From positions 1 through 40,007 of the forward strand of contig JANOPN010000126.1 in assembly GCA_031421855.1 (NCBI GenBank): a stretch of 40,007 nucleotides of DNA. The letters run 5' to 3'. This document shows positions 16,711-23,169 of the stretch, piece by piece. Position 1 is the first letter of the stretch, and every line of letters begins with the position of its first letter. The position numbers were made by a program, and so were the translations under genes. Below the pieces are notes generated by a model. The model saw only the letters and a list, made by a program, of their open reading frames with translations. It was not told the origin of the DNA and ran no database searches. This stretch comes from JAAFHN01 sp031421855. GTDB taxonomy: Bacteria; Pseudomonadota; Gammaproteobacteria; Burkholderiales; Burkholderiaceae_C.

Positions 16711-17280
16711 TTGCCACACGTGCTTTTCTTGGTTGCCAGCGCCCGTGAGACCGGCGTGCTGGGCAACACCGAGTGGCTTGCGCGCCGCGCCGCCCAAGCG
16801 CTCCCCGCCCAGGTGCAACAAACCTGGTTGCACTTGGCGCAGATGCAGCTTGAGCCATTCGTCGACGTTCGCCACGCCGCAGGGCGATACCCCATGCCCT
16901 CGGGCGACATGCGGATCTTGCTCGATGCAAGCTTAGCCGCCACACACATCGTCTGGGTATCGCCTGTGTATTGGTACAGCTTTCCGGCGTGTTTGAAGAC
17001 CTACATCGACCATTGGAGTGCGTGGATGCGGGTTGAAGGCTTGCCATTTAAAGAAGAAATGGCCCGCAAGACCCTGTGCTTGATCACGACCAGCGGCGAC
17101 CGGCAAAACTCCCAGCCCATGATCGACGCGGCCCTGCTTTGCGGCCAGTTCCTCAAGATGCGCTCAGGCGGCGCGTTATGGGCAAAAGGCGGCCCACCCA
17201 ACGTTACCGCAGCCGATCCAAGTGCCGCCCAAGCGGCTGATCGCTACTTTGGCAACGTCGATCAGTTACTACTAAAATAG
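16711..17280 (+). CDS. NAD(P)H-dependent FMN reductase-like flavodoxin-fold protein
   Basis: 189 residues, starting at TTG 16711. The unusual start is chosen because a strong Shine-Dalgarno GAGGTGA lies 6 bp upstream (16698-16704) and the first residues PHVLFLVASARETG form the first strand and phosphate loop of a flavodoxin fold. WVSPVYWYSFPACLKTYIDHW around residues 90-110 is the FMN-contact region of NADPH-dependent FMN reductase/quinone reductase families. The physiological acceptor is unknown. It follows the response regulator by 16 bp and may belong to the same transcript. The C-terminus ...VDQLLLK ends at a TAG lying inside the leading bases of repeat copy C, so the last residues may derive from the repeat insertion. 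Confidence 0.82.
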   Translation: MPHVLFLVASARETGVLGNTEWLARRAAQALPAQVQQTWLHLAQMQLEPFVDVRHAAGRYPMPSGDMRILLDASLAATHIVWVSPVYWYSFPACLKTYIDHWSAWMRVEGLPFKEEMARKTLCLITTSGDRQNSQPMIDAALLCGQFLKMRSGGALWAKGGPPNVTAADPSAAQAADRYFGNVDQLLLK

Positions 17281-17319
17281 TAGCAACAAACCCAATGAAT
17301 CCGGAGACCAAGTGCCAAT
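17280..17319 (+). repeat. Dispersed 40-bp repeat, family 1, copy C
   Basis: Starts GTAGCAACAAACCCAATGAA. The stretch 17274-17319 is identical over 46 bp to copy E (22355-22400). It overlaps the stop codon of the reductase gene. Its 3' edge extends into a small palindrome, AGTGCCA-ATT-TGGCACT (17311-17327), that could act as a weak terminator or processing hairpin. Confidence 0.85.
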
Positions 17320-17370
17320 TTGGCACTACAAATCGGGGTTCGGTGGCTGTTGATGCCGCTGGCGACCGAT

Positions 17371-17916
17371 TCAGTGCGCCCGCATGTTGGTGACTTCTGA
17401 CTCCATCACATCACCCACCCGCTTCAATACCGCCAAGCCGTGCTCTTTGGCGGCCGCCACTGACTCGGGTGGAATGCTCATGCCGGCGATGGCGCCATAA
17501 AGGGTGAAGTTGTTGTACGCCGGGAAAAACTCGCGAAACCGCTTCAGGTTCTCAGCCGCCTTGTCGACATCGCGGGGGTGAACCTTGTATTTCACCTCGA
17601 TCACGGCCACGCTTTTGCCGTTGAACATCACGATGTCAAATTCAGCCTGCTGCTTGCCTCTGGCGGCTTCTTGGTTTGAGGTCACCGTTTCAAACGACAT
17701 GCCGCCCAGCATGGGCTTGGCACACAAACTGTTGAAGAAAAATTCTTCAGCGGATGAGCCTTGGTTATCAGCCACGCCGCCATAAAGCTTGGCCAGCCGA
17801 TCAAGCTTGGCATCGGTCTTGGCCATTTGGGCGTCAGTCTTAGCCATTTGTGCATCGGTGCGGTCTTGTGACGCGGCCAAGCTGGCGACGAGGTCTTTGA
17901 GTTCTTGATCAGTCAT
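17371..17916 (-). CDS. PD-(D/E)XK nuclease-like protein with tandem heptads (DUF3782-like)
   Basis: 181 residues. The N-terminus (about 1-45) is predicted coiled coil with a 7-residue repeat, TDAQMAK twice and then TDAKLDR, encoded by near-identical 21-bp units. The C-terminal half carries a candidate nuclease core: E58 in SSAEEFFF, D94 in AEFDIVMFNG and E107-x-K109 in VAVIEVKYKV, the order E...D...ExK of the PD-(D/E)XK fold. Proteins of this architecture are widespread, often scattered and laterally moved, and their role is unknown; no methylase or toxin partner is seen. It stands alone between a repeat and an AT-richer spacer. Confidence 0.75.
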   Translation of the reverse strand: MTDQELKDLVASLAASQDRTDAQMAKTDAQMAKTDAKLDRLAKLYGGVADNQGSSAEEFFFNSLCAKPMLGGMSFETVTSNQEAARGKQQAEFDIVMFNGKSVAVIEVKYKVHPRDVDKAAENLKRFREFFPAYNNFTLYGAIAGMSIPPESVAAAKEHGLAVLKRVGDVMESEVTNMRAH

Positions 17917-17992
17917 GGAGGTACGCGCCGCAGAGATGGCGAACGCTATTCAACAGATTTTACGAGATATTGCCGAAGAGCGTGAATTTTAA
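17915..17992 (+). CDS. Possible small ORF or gene remnant
   Basis: ATG at 17915 opens 25 codons, MEVRAAEMANAIQQILRDIA then EEREF and TAA. The start shares the CATG with the opposite-strand nuclease-like gene. The 17917-18015 spacer is AT-richer than its neighbours. It may be a fragment of an excised gene or chance; no ribosome site is evident. Confidence 0.2.
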   Translation: MEVRAAEMANAIQQILRDIAEEREF

Positions 17993-18015
17993 CTGGATGA
18001 AAAAACAGATACTCA

Positions 18016-19272
18016 TTAATCGCGCTCACCCGACTCGTACAACGCCTCGCGACCCATTCGGTCCATCACGAGCTCGGCCGTCCACGGCAGCATGAGTGAG
18101 CCGCAGCGGCTGTCGCGGTAGTAGCGCTCCAGCGGCAGGTGTTTCATCATGCTTTGGCCGCCGCAGGTGCGCAGTGCCAAGCGGCAAATGTCGTTGGCAC
18201 CTTCCATGACGCTGTGATGTGCTGCGTAGAGGCGCAGTCGCTCATCTTTGCTTGGCGCGCGTTTGGCCTCAGAGATGGCGCGCAAAAACAGGCTGCGCAT
18301 CGACTCCAGTTGGATGCGCATTTGGGCCACTGCGAGCTGTTTGGTGGGGTATTGGCGACGCTTGACAGGCGGCTCGCCCGCGACTTCGCCACGCAAATAG
18401 CTAATGGTGAAGTCGTATGCCGCATTGGCCACGCCCAAATACGTGGGCGCCAAGGTGAAAAACATGGCTGGCCAGCTTTGCGCAGCCCGAAAGTACACCC
18501 CGCGCGGCATGAGTTGCTCGTCGTCACTGACCCAAACGTCGCTGAAGCTGAGGTTTCTGCTCACGGTACCGCGCATGCCCATGGGGTTCCAGTCGCCGCT
18601 GATGGCCAAGCCAGGCGACGTGGCAGGCACGGCGATGTAGAGCGTGTCGCGAGCATCCGCCTCTTTGCCCTCGACGGCTTCAGTACACAAAATGCCGTAA
18701 TAATCGGCCGCGCCAGACAACGAAGCCCAAATTTTGCGGCCATTGATGAGCCAACCGGCCACGCCGTCACGCGCCTCTCGCTTGGCACTGGTGCCAAACG
18801 GCGCCCGACCGGCAGCCGCTGCAGTGCCCTCAGAAAACGGCTGCGCGTAGAGTGCACCGTGCTGAACGACGCGCTCAAAATGCCGCCCTCGGCGAGCCGC
18901 GTGCTCTTGGCGCTCCGCCTGGCTCATGTCGACATCGTCGCCCAAGGACCCCGTCCACAGAGTCGAGCAAATGTGCATGTTGAACGTCAAGGCCGTCGCT
19001 CCGCAGTGGCGACCCAACTCGGCCGCGACCATCATGTAGGTGGCGTAATCGCAACCCGCGCCGCCCGCGCTGGCGGGTACGCACAAACCCAAAAACCCGC
19101 GCGCTTTGAGGTCGGCGTAGTTCGCCAGCGGAAACGTGGCCGTGTCATCCCACAAATGCGCACGAGGGGCCAAGACCTCAGATCCAATCGCTTGGGCTTC
19201 GCGCAACCAATGGGTTTGCAGTGGCGTGAGGGGCGTGTCGCCAATGGCCGGGGTGCGAAGGGGTGACGACAT
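18016..19272 (-). CDS. Acyl-CoA dehydrogenase-fold flavoprotein, possibly a monooxygenase
   Basis: 418 residues from ATG 19272 (MSSPLRTPAI). It has the three-part acyl-CoA dehydrogenase layout: N-terminal helical domain (GFLGLCVPASAGGAGCDYAT), central beta domain (GWLINGRKIWASLSGAADYYG) and C-terminal helices ending at LPLERYYRDSRCGSLMLPWTAELV. In classical dehydrogenases the last segment reads like YRDARI..IYEGTSEIQ with the catalytic glutamate; here that position is Leu/Pro (MLPWTAEL), so the usual base is absent, although some family members place it on another helix. Members that lost it include flavin-dependent monooxygenases of the DszC/HsaA kind, which take reduced flavin from a separate reductase; such a reductase domain is encoded at 21403. 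It lies in the same direction as the NicX/NicD-like pair, separated by a repeat and a MITE. The frame extends upstream through repeat D to 19326, but I regard that as non-coding. Confidence 0.8.
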   Translation of the reverse strand: MSSPLRTPAIGDTPLTPLQTHWLREAQAIGSEVLAPRAHLWDDTATFPLANYADLKARGFLGLCVPASAGGAGCDYATYMMVAAELGRHCGATALTFNMHICSTLWTGSLGDDVDMSQAERQEHAARRGRHFERVVQHGALYAQPFSEGTAAAAGRAPFGTSAKREARDGVAGWLINGRKIWASLSGAADYYGILCTEAVEGKEADARDTLYIAVPATSPGLAISGDWNPMGMRGTVSRNLSFSDVWVSDDEQLMPRGVYFRAAQSWPAMFFTLAPTYLGVANAAYDFTISYLRGEVAGEPPVKRRQYPTKQLAVAQMRIQLESMRSLFLRAISEAKRAPSKDERLRLYAAHHSVMEGANDICRLALRTCGGQSMMKHLPLERYYRDSRCGSLMLPWTAELVMDRMGREALYESGERD

Positions 19273-19294
19273 GGCAAACCGATCAATAAAAATG

Positions 19295-19334
19295 ATAGCA
19301 ACAAAGTCAATGAATTCAGTGACCAAGGGCCTAT
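19295..19334 (+). repeat. Dispersed 40-bp repeat, family 1, copy D
   Basis: Starts ATAGCAACAAAGTCAATGAA, ends AAGGGCCTAT, with the extended tail TTCACTCAAAAATC that is also seen beside copy H. It lies 22 bp upstream of the acyl-CoA-dehydrogenase-like start codon, in the promoter/leader region. Its antisense strand is an open frame continuous with that gene. Confidence 0.8.
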
Positions 19335-19392
19335 TTCACTCAAAAATCACTGAGGTAGCGCTCAAAACGGCCCTTCGTCATGAAATCATGAA

Positions 19393-19496
19393 TAGGACTT
19401 ACGCAAAAGTGTCCCAGCAAGGCGCAGCGACGACGACAGTGCGAAAAGCACGGCTAGGAGTTGCAACGCCGCTGGGGCGGTTTTGCGTCAGTCCTA
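19393..19496. mobile_element. 104-bp MITE-like element, family 2, copy 1
   Basis: Ends are TAGGACTTACGCAAAA and its near reverse complement TTTTGCGTCAGTCCTA; the terminal inverted repeats run about 26 bp with 4 mismatches by eye. It is flanked by the exact 5-bp direct repeat ATGAA (19388-19392 and 19497-19501). It has the same length as copy 2 (32781-32884) and differs from it at about 11 positions. It has no coding capacity of its own but overlaps the 3' end of the hydrolase gene on the minus strand and supplies its stop codon. Confidence 0.85.
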
Positions 19497-20275
19497 ATGA
19501 AATCAACGACCAGCTGGTTGAACGCAGTCGGCGCTTCAAGCGGCATCAAGTGGCCAATGCCCGACATCACCGTGAAACTGCCGGCAGCCACGGCATGACC
19601 CATGCGCTGCATCATGTGAGGCGCGCTGTTGCGGTCAAACTCGCCCGCGATCAGCAGCACGGGCATGGGTAGCGTGCGCAATGACTCACGCCGATCAAAG
19701 CCCATGAGGCATTGCAACGCCAGCCGATAGGTCGCCTGCGGCACGCGAGCCATGACGGCCTGTGCAGCAGGTCGCGCGTTTTCATCAGCCTGGGGGCCCA
19801 ACATGGTGGGTATGAGGCTTTGCGCCAGCTCGGCCATGCTGGCACCTGCGTCCAGCGGTGCCGTGCGCTCAGCATAGAACGCCGCTTGCCAAGCCCCATC
19901 CAGTTTGCCAAATGCGCTGGATGTGCCCGCCAATATCAATCGCTTGACCAAGTCGGGCCGCCGCGCCGCCACCTCTTGCGCAACCATGCCACCCATGCTG
20001 TGGCCGAGCAAAGTGAGCGCTAACTCGCCTGATTGGGTAATCAAATCCTCGATCAACAAAATGGCTGAGTCAGCCAAAGCTTCGAAGGTGTAGGGCATAA
20101 CGATCTCGCTTGAACCGTACCCGGGTGCATCCCAAGCCACGGCGCGCAAGCCCAATTGAGATAACCCAGCCAATTGGGGCGCGAATGCATCGGCCCCGCC
20201 GCCAATGCCGTGCAGCATCAAAACCGTTGGACCCGTACCTGCGGCCCTGTGTCGGGGCAAATTCACGGCATTCAT
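19454..20275 (-). CDS. Alpha/beta hydrolase, NicD-like (N-formylmaleamate deformylase candidate)
   Basis: 273 residues. Oxyanion motif HGIGG at about 22-26, nucleophile S93 in GHSMGG, acid D214 in GEFDR and H242 in GIGHLM give a complete hydrolase triad. It begins with an ATGA overlap on the NicX-like dioxygenase, the order expected for the lower 2,5-dihydroxypyridine pathway, where NicX makes N-formylmaleamate and NicD removes formate. That makes NicD the best call, but the fold is also shared with enol-lactonases. The C-terminus is abnormal: after VVDF the frame enters the MITE at 19393-19496 and reads IRTDAKPPQRRCNS to a stop inside it. Removing the element and one target copy would give VVDFMIS and stop, so the native end has been replaced by a tail about ten residues longer. 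Activity is probably kept because the triad lies upstream. Confidence 0.78.
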   Translation of the reverse strand: MNAVNLPRHRAAGTGPTVLMLHGIGGGADAFAPQLAGLSQLGLRAVAWDAPGYGSSEIVMPYTFEALADSAILLIEDLITQSGELALTLLGHSMGGMVAQEVAARRPDLVKRLILAGTSSAFGKLDGAWQAAFYAERTAPLDAGASMAELAQSLIPTMLGPQADENARPAAQAVMARVPQATYRLALQCLMGFDRRESLRTLPMPVLLIAGEFDRNSAPHMMQRMGHAVAAGSFTVMSGIGHLMPLEAPTAFNQLVVDFIRTDAKPPQRRCNS

Positions 20276-21324
20276 AGCGAGGTGACCCGACCGGCATCGA
20301 CCACGACCGTGTCGTCTAGCATCACGGTGCAGTTGCGCATCGGCAAGTCAAAGTGACCACGGGTGAAGCGTCCGGCGAGCTCGTTGGCGCCCGTGCTGTA
20401 CAAAAAATTACCGGCAAACGCGCGCAGCTCGGTGCCGTTGAAATCGCGTTTGTCATATAGCGCCATGCTGTCCCAGCGGGCTTGCGGGTTAAGCCCGTAC
20501 CCGACATGGCTGACCGCATACGCGCTGCGGTCTTGGGTGTCGCGACCCCAGGCCGACCAGTGGCTGCGCATCAACTCGGCATCAACACCACTGCCGTCGA
20601 TGCCGACGATGTGATCAGCCTCAATGGTCAGTGCCACGCGGCTCTCCAGATAACGCTTGAACGTGAGGTTGACATCACCCACGTCGAGCACCAGTCGCCC
20701 GCTGACCCGCCCGGCCGCAGGAAATGCCAATACCAAGCCTCCGGGCCAGTGGCTCAAGGTGCCGGGTTTGCTTGTCGAACCCCAATTGCCACCCACAACG
20801 GCGCCGCCTAAGTCAACGCTCAAGTTGGTTCCAACCGCGCTGCTCACGCGCATGTGTTTGGCTGTGCGCAGGCTGCGCGTGTGGGCCTTGACGCGAGCCT
20901 CGAGGGCATCGTCGGGCAACAAGCGGGCCAAAGCCTCGGGGTGTTCATTGCTGATGTACAACACCCTCGCGCCACCGCGCAGCACATCGCTGAGCTGCGG
21001 CGCATGCATCAAGCCCTCAACGGTGCAGTCAAGCACCAAGGTACTCGCGGCCAATGCCGCCACCGCAGCCGATTGCCCCGCCAGTGCCATGCAAGCGCCC
21101 GTGCTGCGCTGCACCGGAAATTCGCGCTCGACCACACTGGGCACGCGCACCGTGAACACCCGCGCACCCAGCCCAGCGGCGGCCAACTCGCACAAGCTCA
21201 CCAAAATGCCTCGGCTTTGGCTTTCGCACAACACGGCAACCACATCGCCGCTTTGCACCGCGCAGCGCGCAATCGCCTGCTCAAACACCTGCAACCACGC
21301 AGGCTCAATGGGTTCTTGTAGCAT
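20272..21324 (-). CDS. nicX: 2,5-dihydroxypyridine 5,6-dioxygenase, NicX family
   Basis: About 350 residues from ATG 21324 (MLQEPIEPAW); the frame extends 24 codons upstream but runs across the operator. NicX is a non-haem iron dioxygenase of peptidase-M29-like fold that cleaves 2,5-dihydroxypyridine to N-formylmaleamate in nicotinate, nicotine and picolinate catabolism. Similarity to P. putida NicX is strong as I remember it: HWPGGLVLAFP, GRLVLDVGDVNLTFKRYL, SHVGYGLNPQARW, AFAGNFLYSTGAN and GHFDLPMRN. The reported iron-site residues His, Ser, His and Asp align with H273, S310, H324 and D326. The stop overlaps the NicD-like start (ATGA). Upper-pathway genes and NicE/NicF-like isomerase and amidase are not in the window. 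Confidence 0.85.
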   Translation of the reverse strand: MLQEPIEPAWLQVFEQAIARCAVQSGDVVAVLCESQSRGILVSLCELAAAGLGARVFTVRVPSVVEREFPVQRSTGACMALAGQSAAVAALAASTLVLDCTVEGLMHAPQLSDVLRGGARVLYISNEHPEALARLLPDDALEARVKAHTRSLRTAKHMRVSSAVGTNLSVDLGGAVVGGNWGSTSKPGTLSHWPGGLVLAFPAAGRVSGRLVLDVGDVNLTFKRYLESRVALTIEADHIVGIDGSGVDAELMRSHWSAWGRDTQDRSAYAVSHVGYGLNPQARWDSMALYDKRDFNGTELRAFAGNFLYSTGANELAGRFTRGHFDLPMRNCTVMLDDTVVVDAGRVTSL

Positions 21325-21359
21325 CAGCGCATCCCGATTTAATTGACCGTGATGGAATA

Positions 21360-21379
21360 TTACATGAACATTCATGTAA
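21360..21379. promoter_or_regulatory. MarR-type palindromic operator between nicX and the reductase/MarR gene
   Basis: TTACATGAA, a 2-bp spacer CA, and TTCATGTAA form a perfect 9-2-9 inverted repeat. It lies about midway in the 78-bp gap between the two divergent start codons (21324 and 21403) and can control both. The size and symmetry match MarR operators. A -35-like TTGACC at 21343 precedes it on the plus strand. Confidence 0.75.
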
Positions 21380-21402
21380 ATTGCGGTGCAACACAAGCCT
21401 CA

Positions 21403-22350
21403 ATGCTCACACCTGCCACTTTTTCTGACGCCGAGTTCCGCAACGCCTTGGGCACATTCGCAACCGGCGTGACCGTGATCACCGCGCGCGGCGCAGACGG
21501 GCGGGCGGTGGGCTTGACCGCCAGCTCGTTCAATTCGGTGTCGATCAAGCCGGCGCTGGTGTTGTGGAGCCTCGGACTCAAAGCCGGATCACTCGCCACA
21601 TTCAAGGCCGCGAGCCACTACGCCATTCATGTGTTGCAAGCCGACCAAAGTGACTTGGCCATGCGGTTTTCGCGCCAATCCGAAGACCGATTCGCGGGCT
21701 TGGCGCTGCGCGAGGGTTTGGGCGGTGCGCCCTTGCTTGACGGCGCAGCAGCCGTTTTTGAGTGCCGAAACCACCACCAGCACGCGGAAGGCGATCACAT
21801 CATTTTTGTGGGCGAAGTGCAGCGTTTGCAGCACGTGCAACACGCCCAGCCCTTGCTGTACCACGGCGGTAAGTTCTACACCGAGCTGCCATTGGCTCTG
21901 GATGGCAAAAGCACTGAAAGCCCCTTAAAGCCCAGCGGTGCGTTTGTCGACCACTATTTGAGCTACTTGCTCGGTCAAGCCAATCACCGCATTTACAAAG
22001 GTTTTGAGGCCCATCTGGCGCAAGCCTCGCTCAGCCACATCGAGTGGAGAGTGCTGGCCGTGCTGCACGCCAAAAAGCCAAAAACCATCACCGAGTTGGG
22101 TCACGCCATTTTGGCCAAACAACCCACCGTCACCAAACTCATCCAGCGCATGCACGCCAATGGCTGGGTGAGCATGGAGTCCGACCCCGGCGATCAACGC
22201 AAAAGCCTGATCCACGCCACAGCCCAGGGTCAAACCTTGGCGACCAGCTTGATTCGCAAAGCCAAACTGGTTGAGAACGAGCAACTGGCCAGATTGACCG
22301 CCGTCGAGCGCGAATCGCTCAAAGGCTTACTCAAGAAACTGGTGTGTTGA
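21403..22350 (+). CDS. Flavin reductase domain fused to a MarR-family regulator domain
   Basis: 315 residues from ATG 21403 (MLTPATFSDA); upstream in-frame starts (21343, 21364) would place the operator within coding sequence. Residues about 8-160 are a flavin reductase like-domain (FRNALGTFATGVTVITARG, AVGLTASSFNSVSIKPALV, GDHIIFVGEV), the small component that supplies FMNH2/FADH2 to two-component monooxygenases. Residues about 180-310 are a MarR winged helix (LSHIEWRVLAVLHAK, ITELGHAILAKQPTVTKLIQRM, GWVSMESDPGDQRKSLIHAT). The fusion would couple flavin or substrate sensing to control of the divergent nicX operon through the palindrome just upstream. It could be autoregulatory. A two-component oxygenase partner is probably the acyl-CoA-dehydrogenase-fold protein at 18016-19272. 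Confidence 0.87.
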   Translation: MLTPATFSDAEFRNALGTFATGVTVITARGADGRAVGLTASSFNSVSIKPALVLWSLGLKAGSLATFKAASHYAIHVLQADQSDLAMRFSRQSEDRFAGLALREGLGGAPLLDGAAAVFECRNHHQHAEGDHIIFVGEVQRLQHVQHAQPLLYHGGKFYTELPLALDGKSTESPLKPSGAFVDHYLSYLLGQANHRIYKGFEAHLAQASLSHIEWRVLAVLHAKKPKTITELGHAILAKQPTVTKLIQRMHANGWVSMESDPGDQRKSLIHATAQGQTLATSLIRKAKLVENEQLARLTAVERESLKGLLKKLVC

Positions 22351-22360
22351 TATCAAAATA

Positions 22361-22400
22361 GTAGCAACAAACCCAATGAATCCGGAGACCAAGTGCCAAT
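22361..22400 (+). repeat. Dispersed 40-bp repeat, family 1, copy E
   Basis: Starts GTAGCAACAAACCCAATGAA. Bases 22355-22400 are identical to copy C (17274-17319). It fills the convergent gap between the reductase/MarR stop (22350) and the DUF3108 gene end (22405). Confidence 0.85.
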
Positions 22401-22404
22401 AGTC

Positions 22405-23166
22405 TCAATATTTAAACTCCGGGGGCATTTTTTTCGCTGTCGCAGTGAGTGTCGCCCCGTATTTGGCATTGAGTGAGATGCGATTCATGAGGGGCACGCC
22501 GTCACTGGCGCGCAGCCAGATTTCAAAGCCACCGTCACTGGGGGCGACTTGGCGGTAGAGCCGAATGGCCGCAACCGACTCACCCGCAACCGTGATGGAT
22601 TCGCGTTGCACGCCAAAGCTGGCATTCACGAACCCCTTACCCGTGGCGAGGGTTGCATTGAAGGGTTTGATGGCCTGTGGGCGACCGGCGAAGGCATATT
22701 GCAAGCCCAGCAAATCCACCAAAGGGCCGCGCAGGGTGACTTTTTCGTGAACCTTTGCGCCCTCCATCGCGCTGGCTGTTTTGCCAGTTGCATCCGCGCG
22801 GCTGATCACACGCGGCTTGCCAACTCGGGCATCTTGAAACGCTTGGGTTTGCGCCATGCCGCCAAGCACCACGCCTTGCGAGCCCCGAGCAAAACCGGCA
22901 GACTTGATGAATGGGCCAATCGTGCCGCCGGGGATGTAGTTGCTTTGCGCGGTGAATTTGGTTGCGTCAACATCGGCGCGATCGGTGATGTCGCCCACCA
23001 CCATGGATGAGCTGGCCGCCGTGCCAGCCAACAGCGCCGGTACGCCAGCACTCTCTAACGCGGCCTTGGTGGCGCGCAGTTGCACCTCAAATTGGATGCT
23101 CAGCGGAGCCGCTTGCGCCGCAACCCCGATCAGACCCACAGCGAAGGCAAATATAGACAACCGCAT
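22405..23166 (-). CDS. DUF3108 domain-containing exported protein
   Basis: 253 residues with a clear signal peptide (MRLSIFAFAVGLIGVAAQA, cleavage near AQA-APL). The mature part (PLSIQFEVQLRATKAALE at the start; GLQYAFAGRP in the middle; FEIWLRASDGVPLMNRISLNAKYGATLTATAKK at the end) fits DUF3108, periplasmic beta-rich proteins of unknown role. A Shine-Dalgarno GGAGAG precedes ATG 23166. The gene starts 3 bp after the stop of the WecA-like transferase, so the two are one operon. That links this family member to surface polysaccharide assembly here, by context only. Confidence 0.72.
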   Translation of the reverse strand: MRLSIFAFAVGLIGVAAQAAPLSIQFEVQLRATKAALESAGVPALLAGTAASSSMVVGDITDRADVDATKFTAQSNYIPGGTIGPFIKSAGFARGSQGVVLGGMAQTQAFQDARVGKPRVISRADATGKTASAMEGAKVHEKVTLRGPLVDLLGLQYAFAGRPQAIKPFNATLATGKGFVNASFGVQRESITVAGESVAAIRLYRQVAPSDGGFEIWLRASDGVPLMNRISLNAKYGATLTATAKKMPPEFKY

Positions 23167-23169
23167 GCA

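Noticed and set aside
21343..21402. Starts at 21343 or 21364 for the flavin reductase/MarR protein
   Set aside because: Both would put the MarR-type palindrome inside the coding region, and similarity to flavin reductases begins only after ATG 21403.
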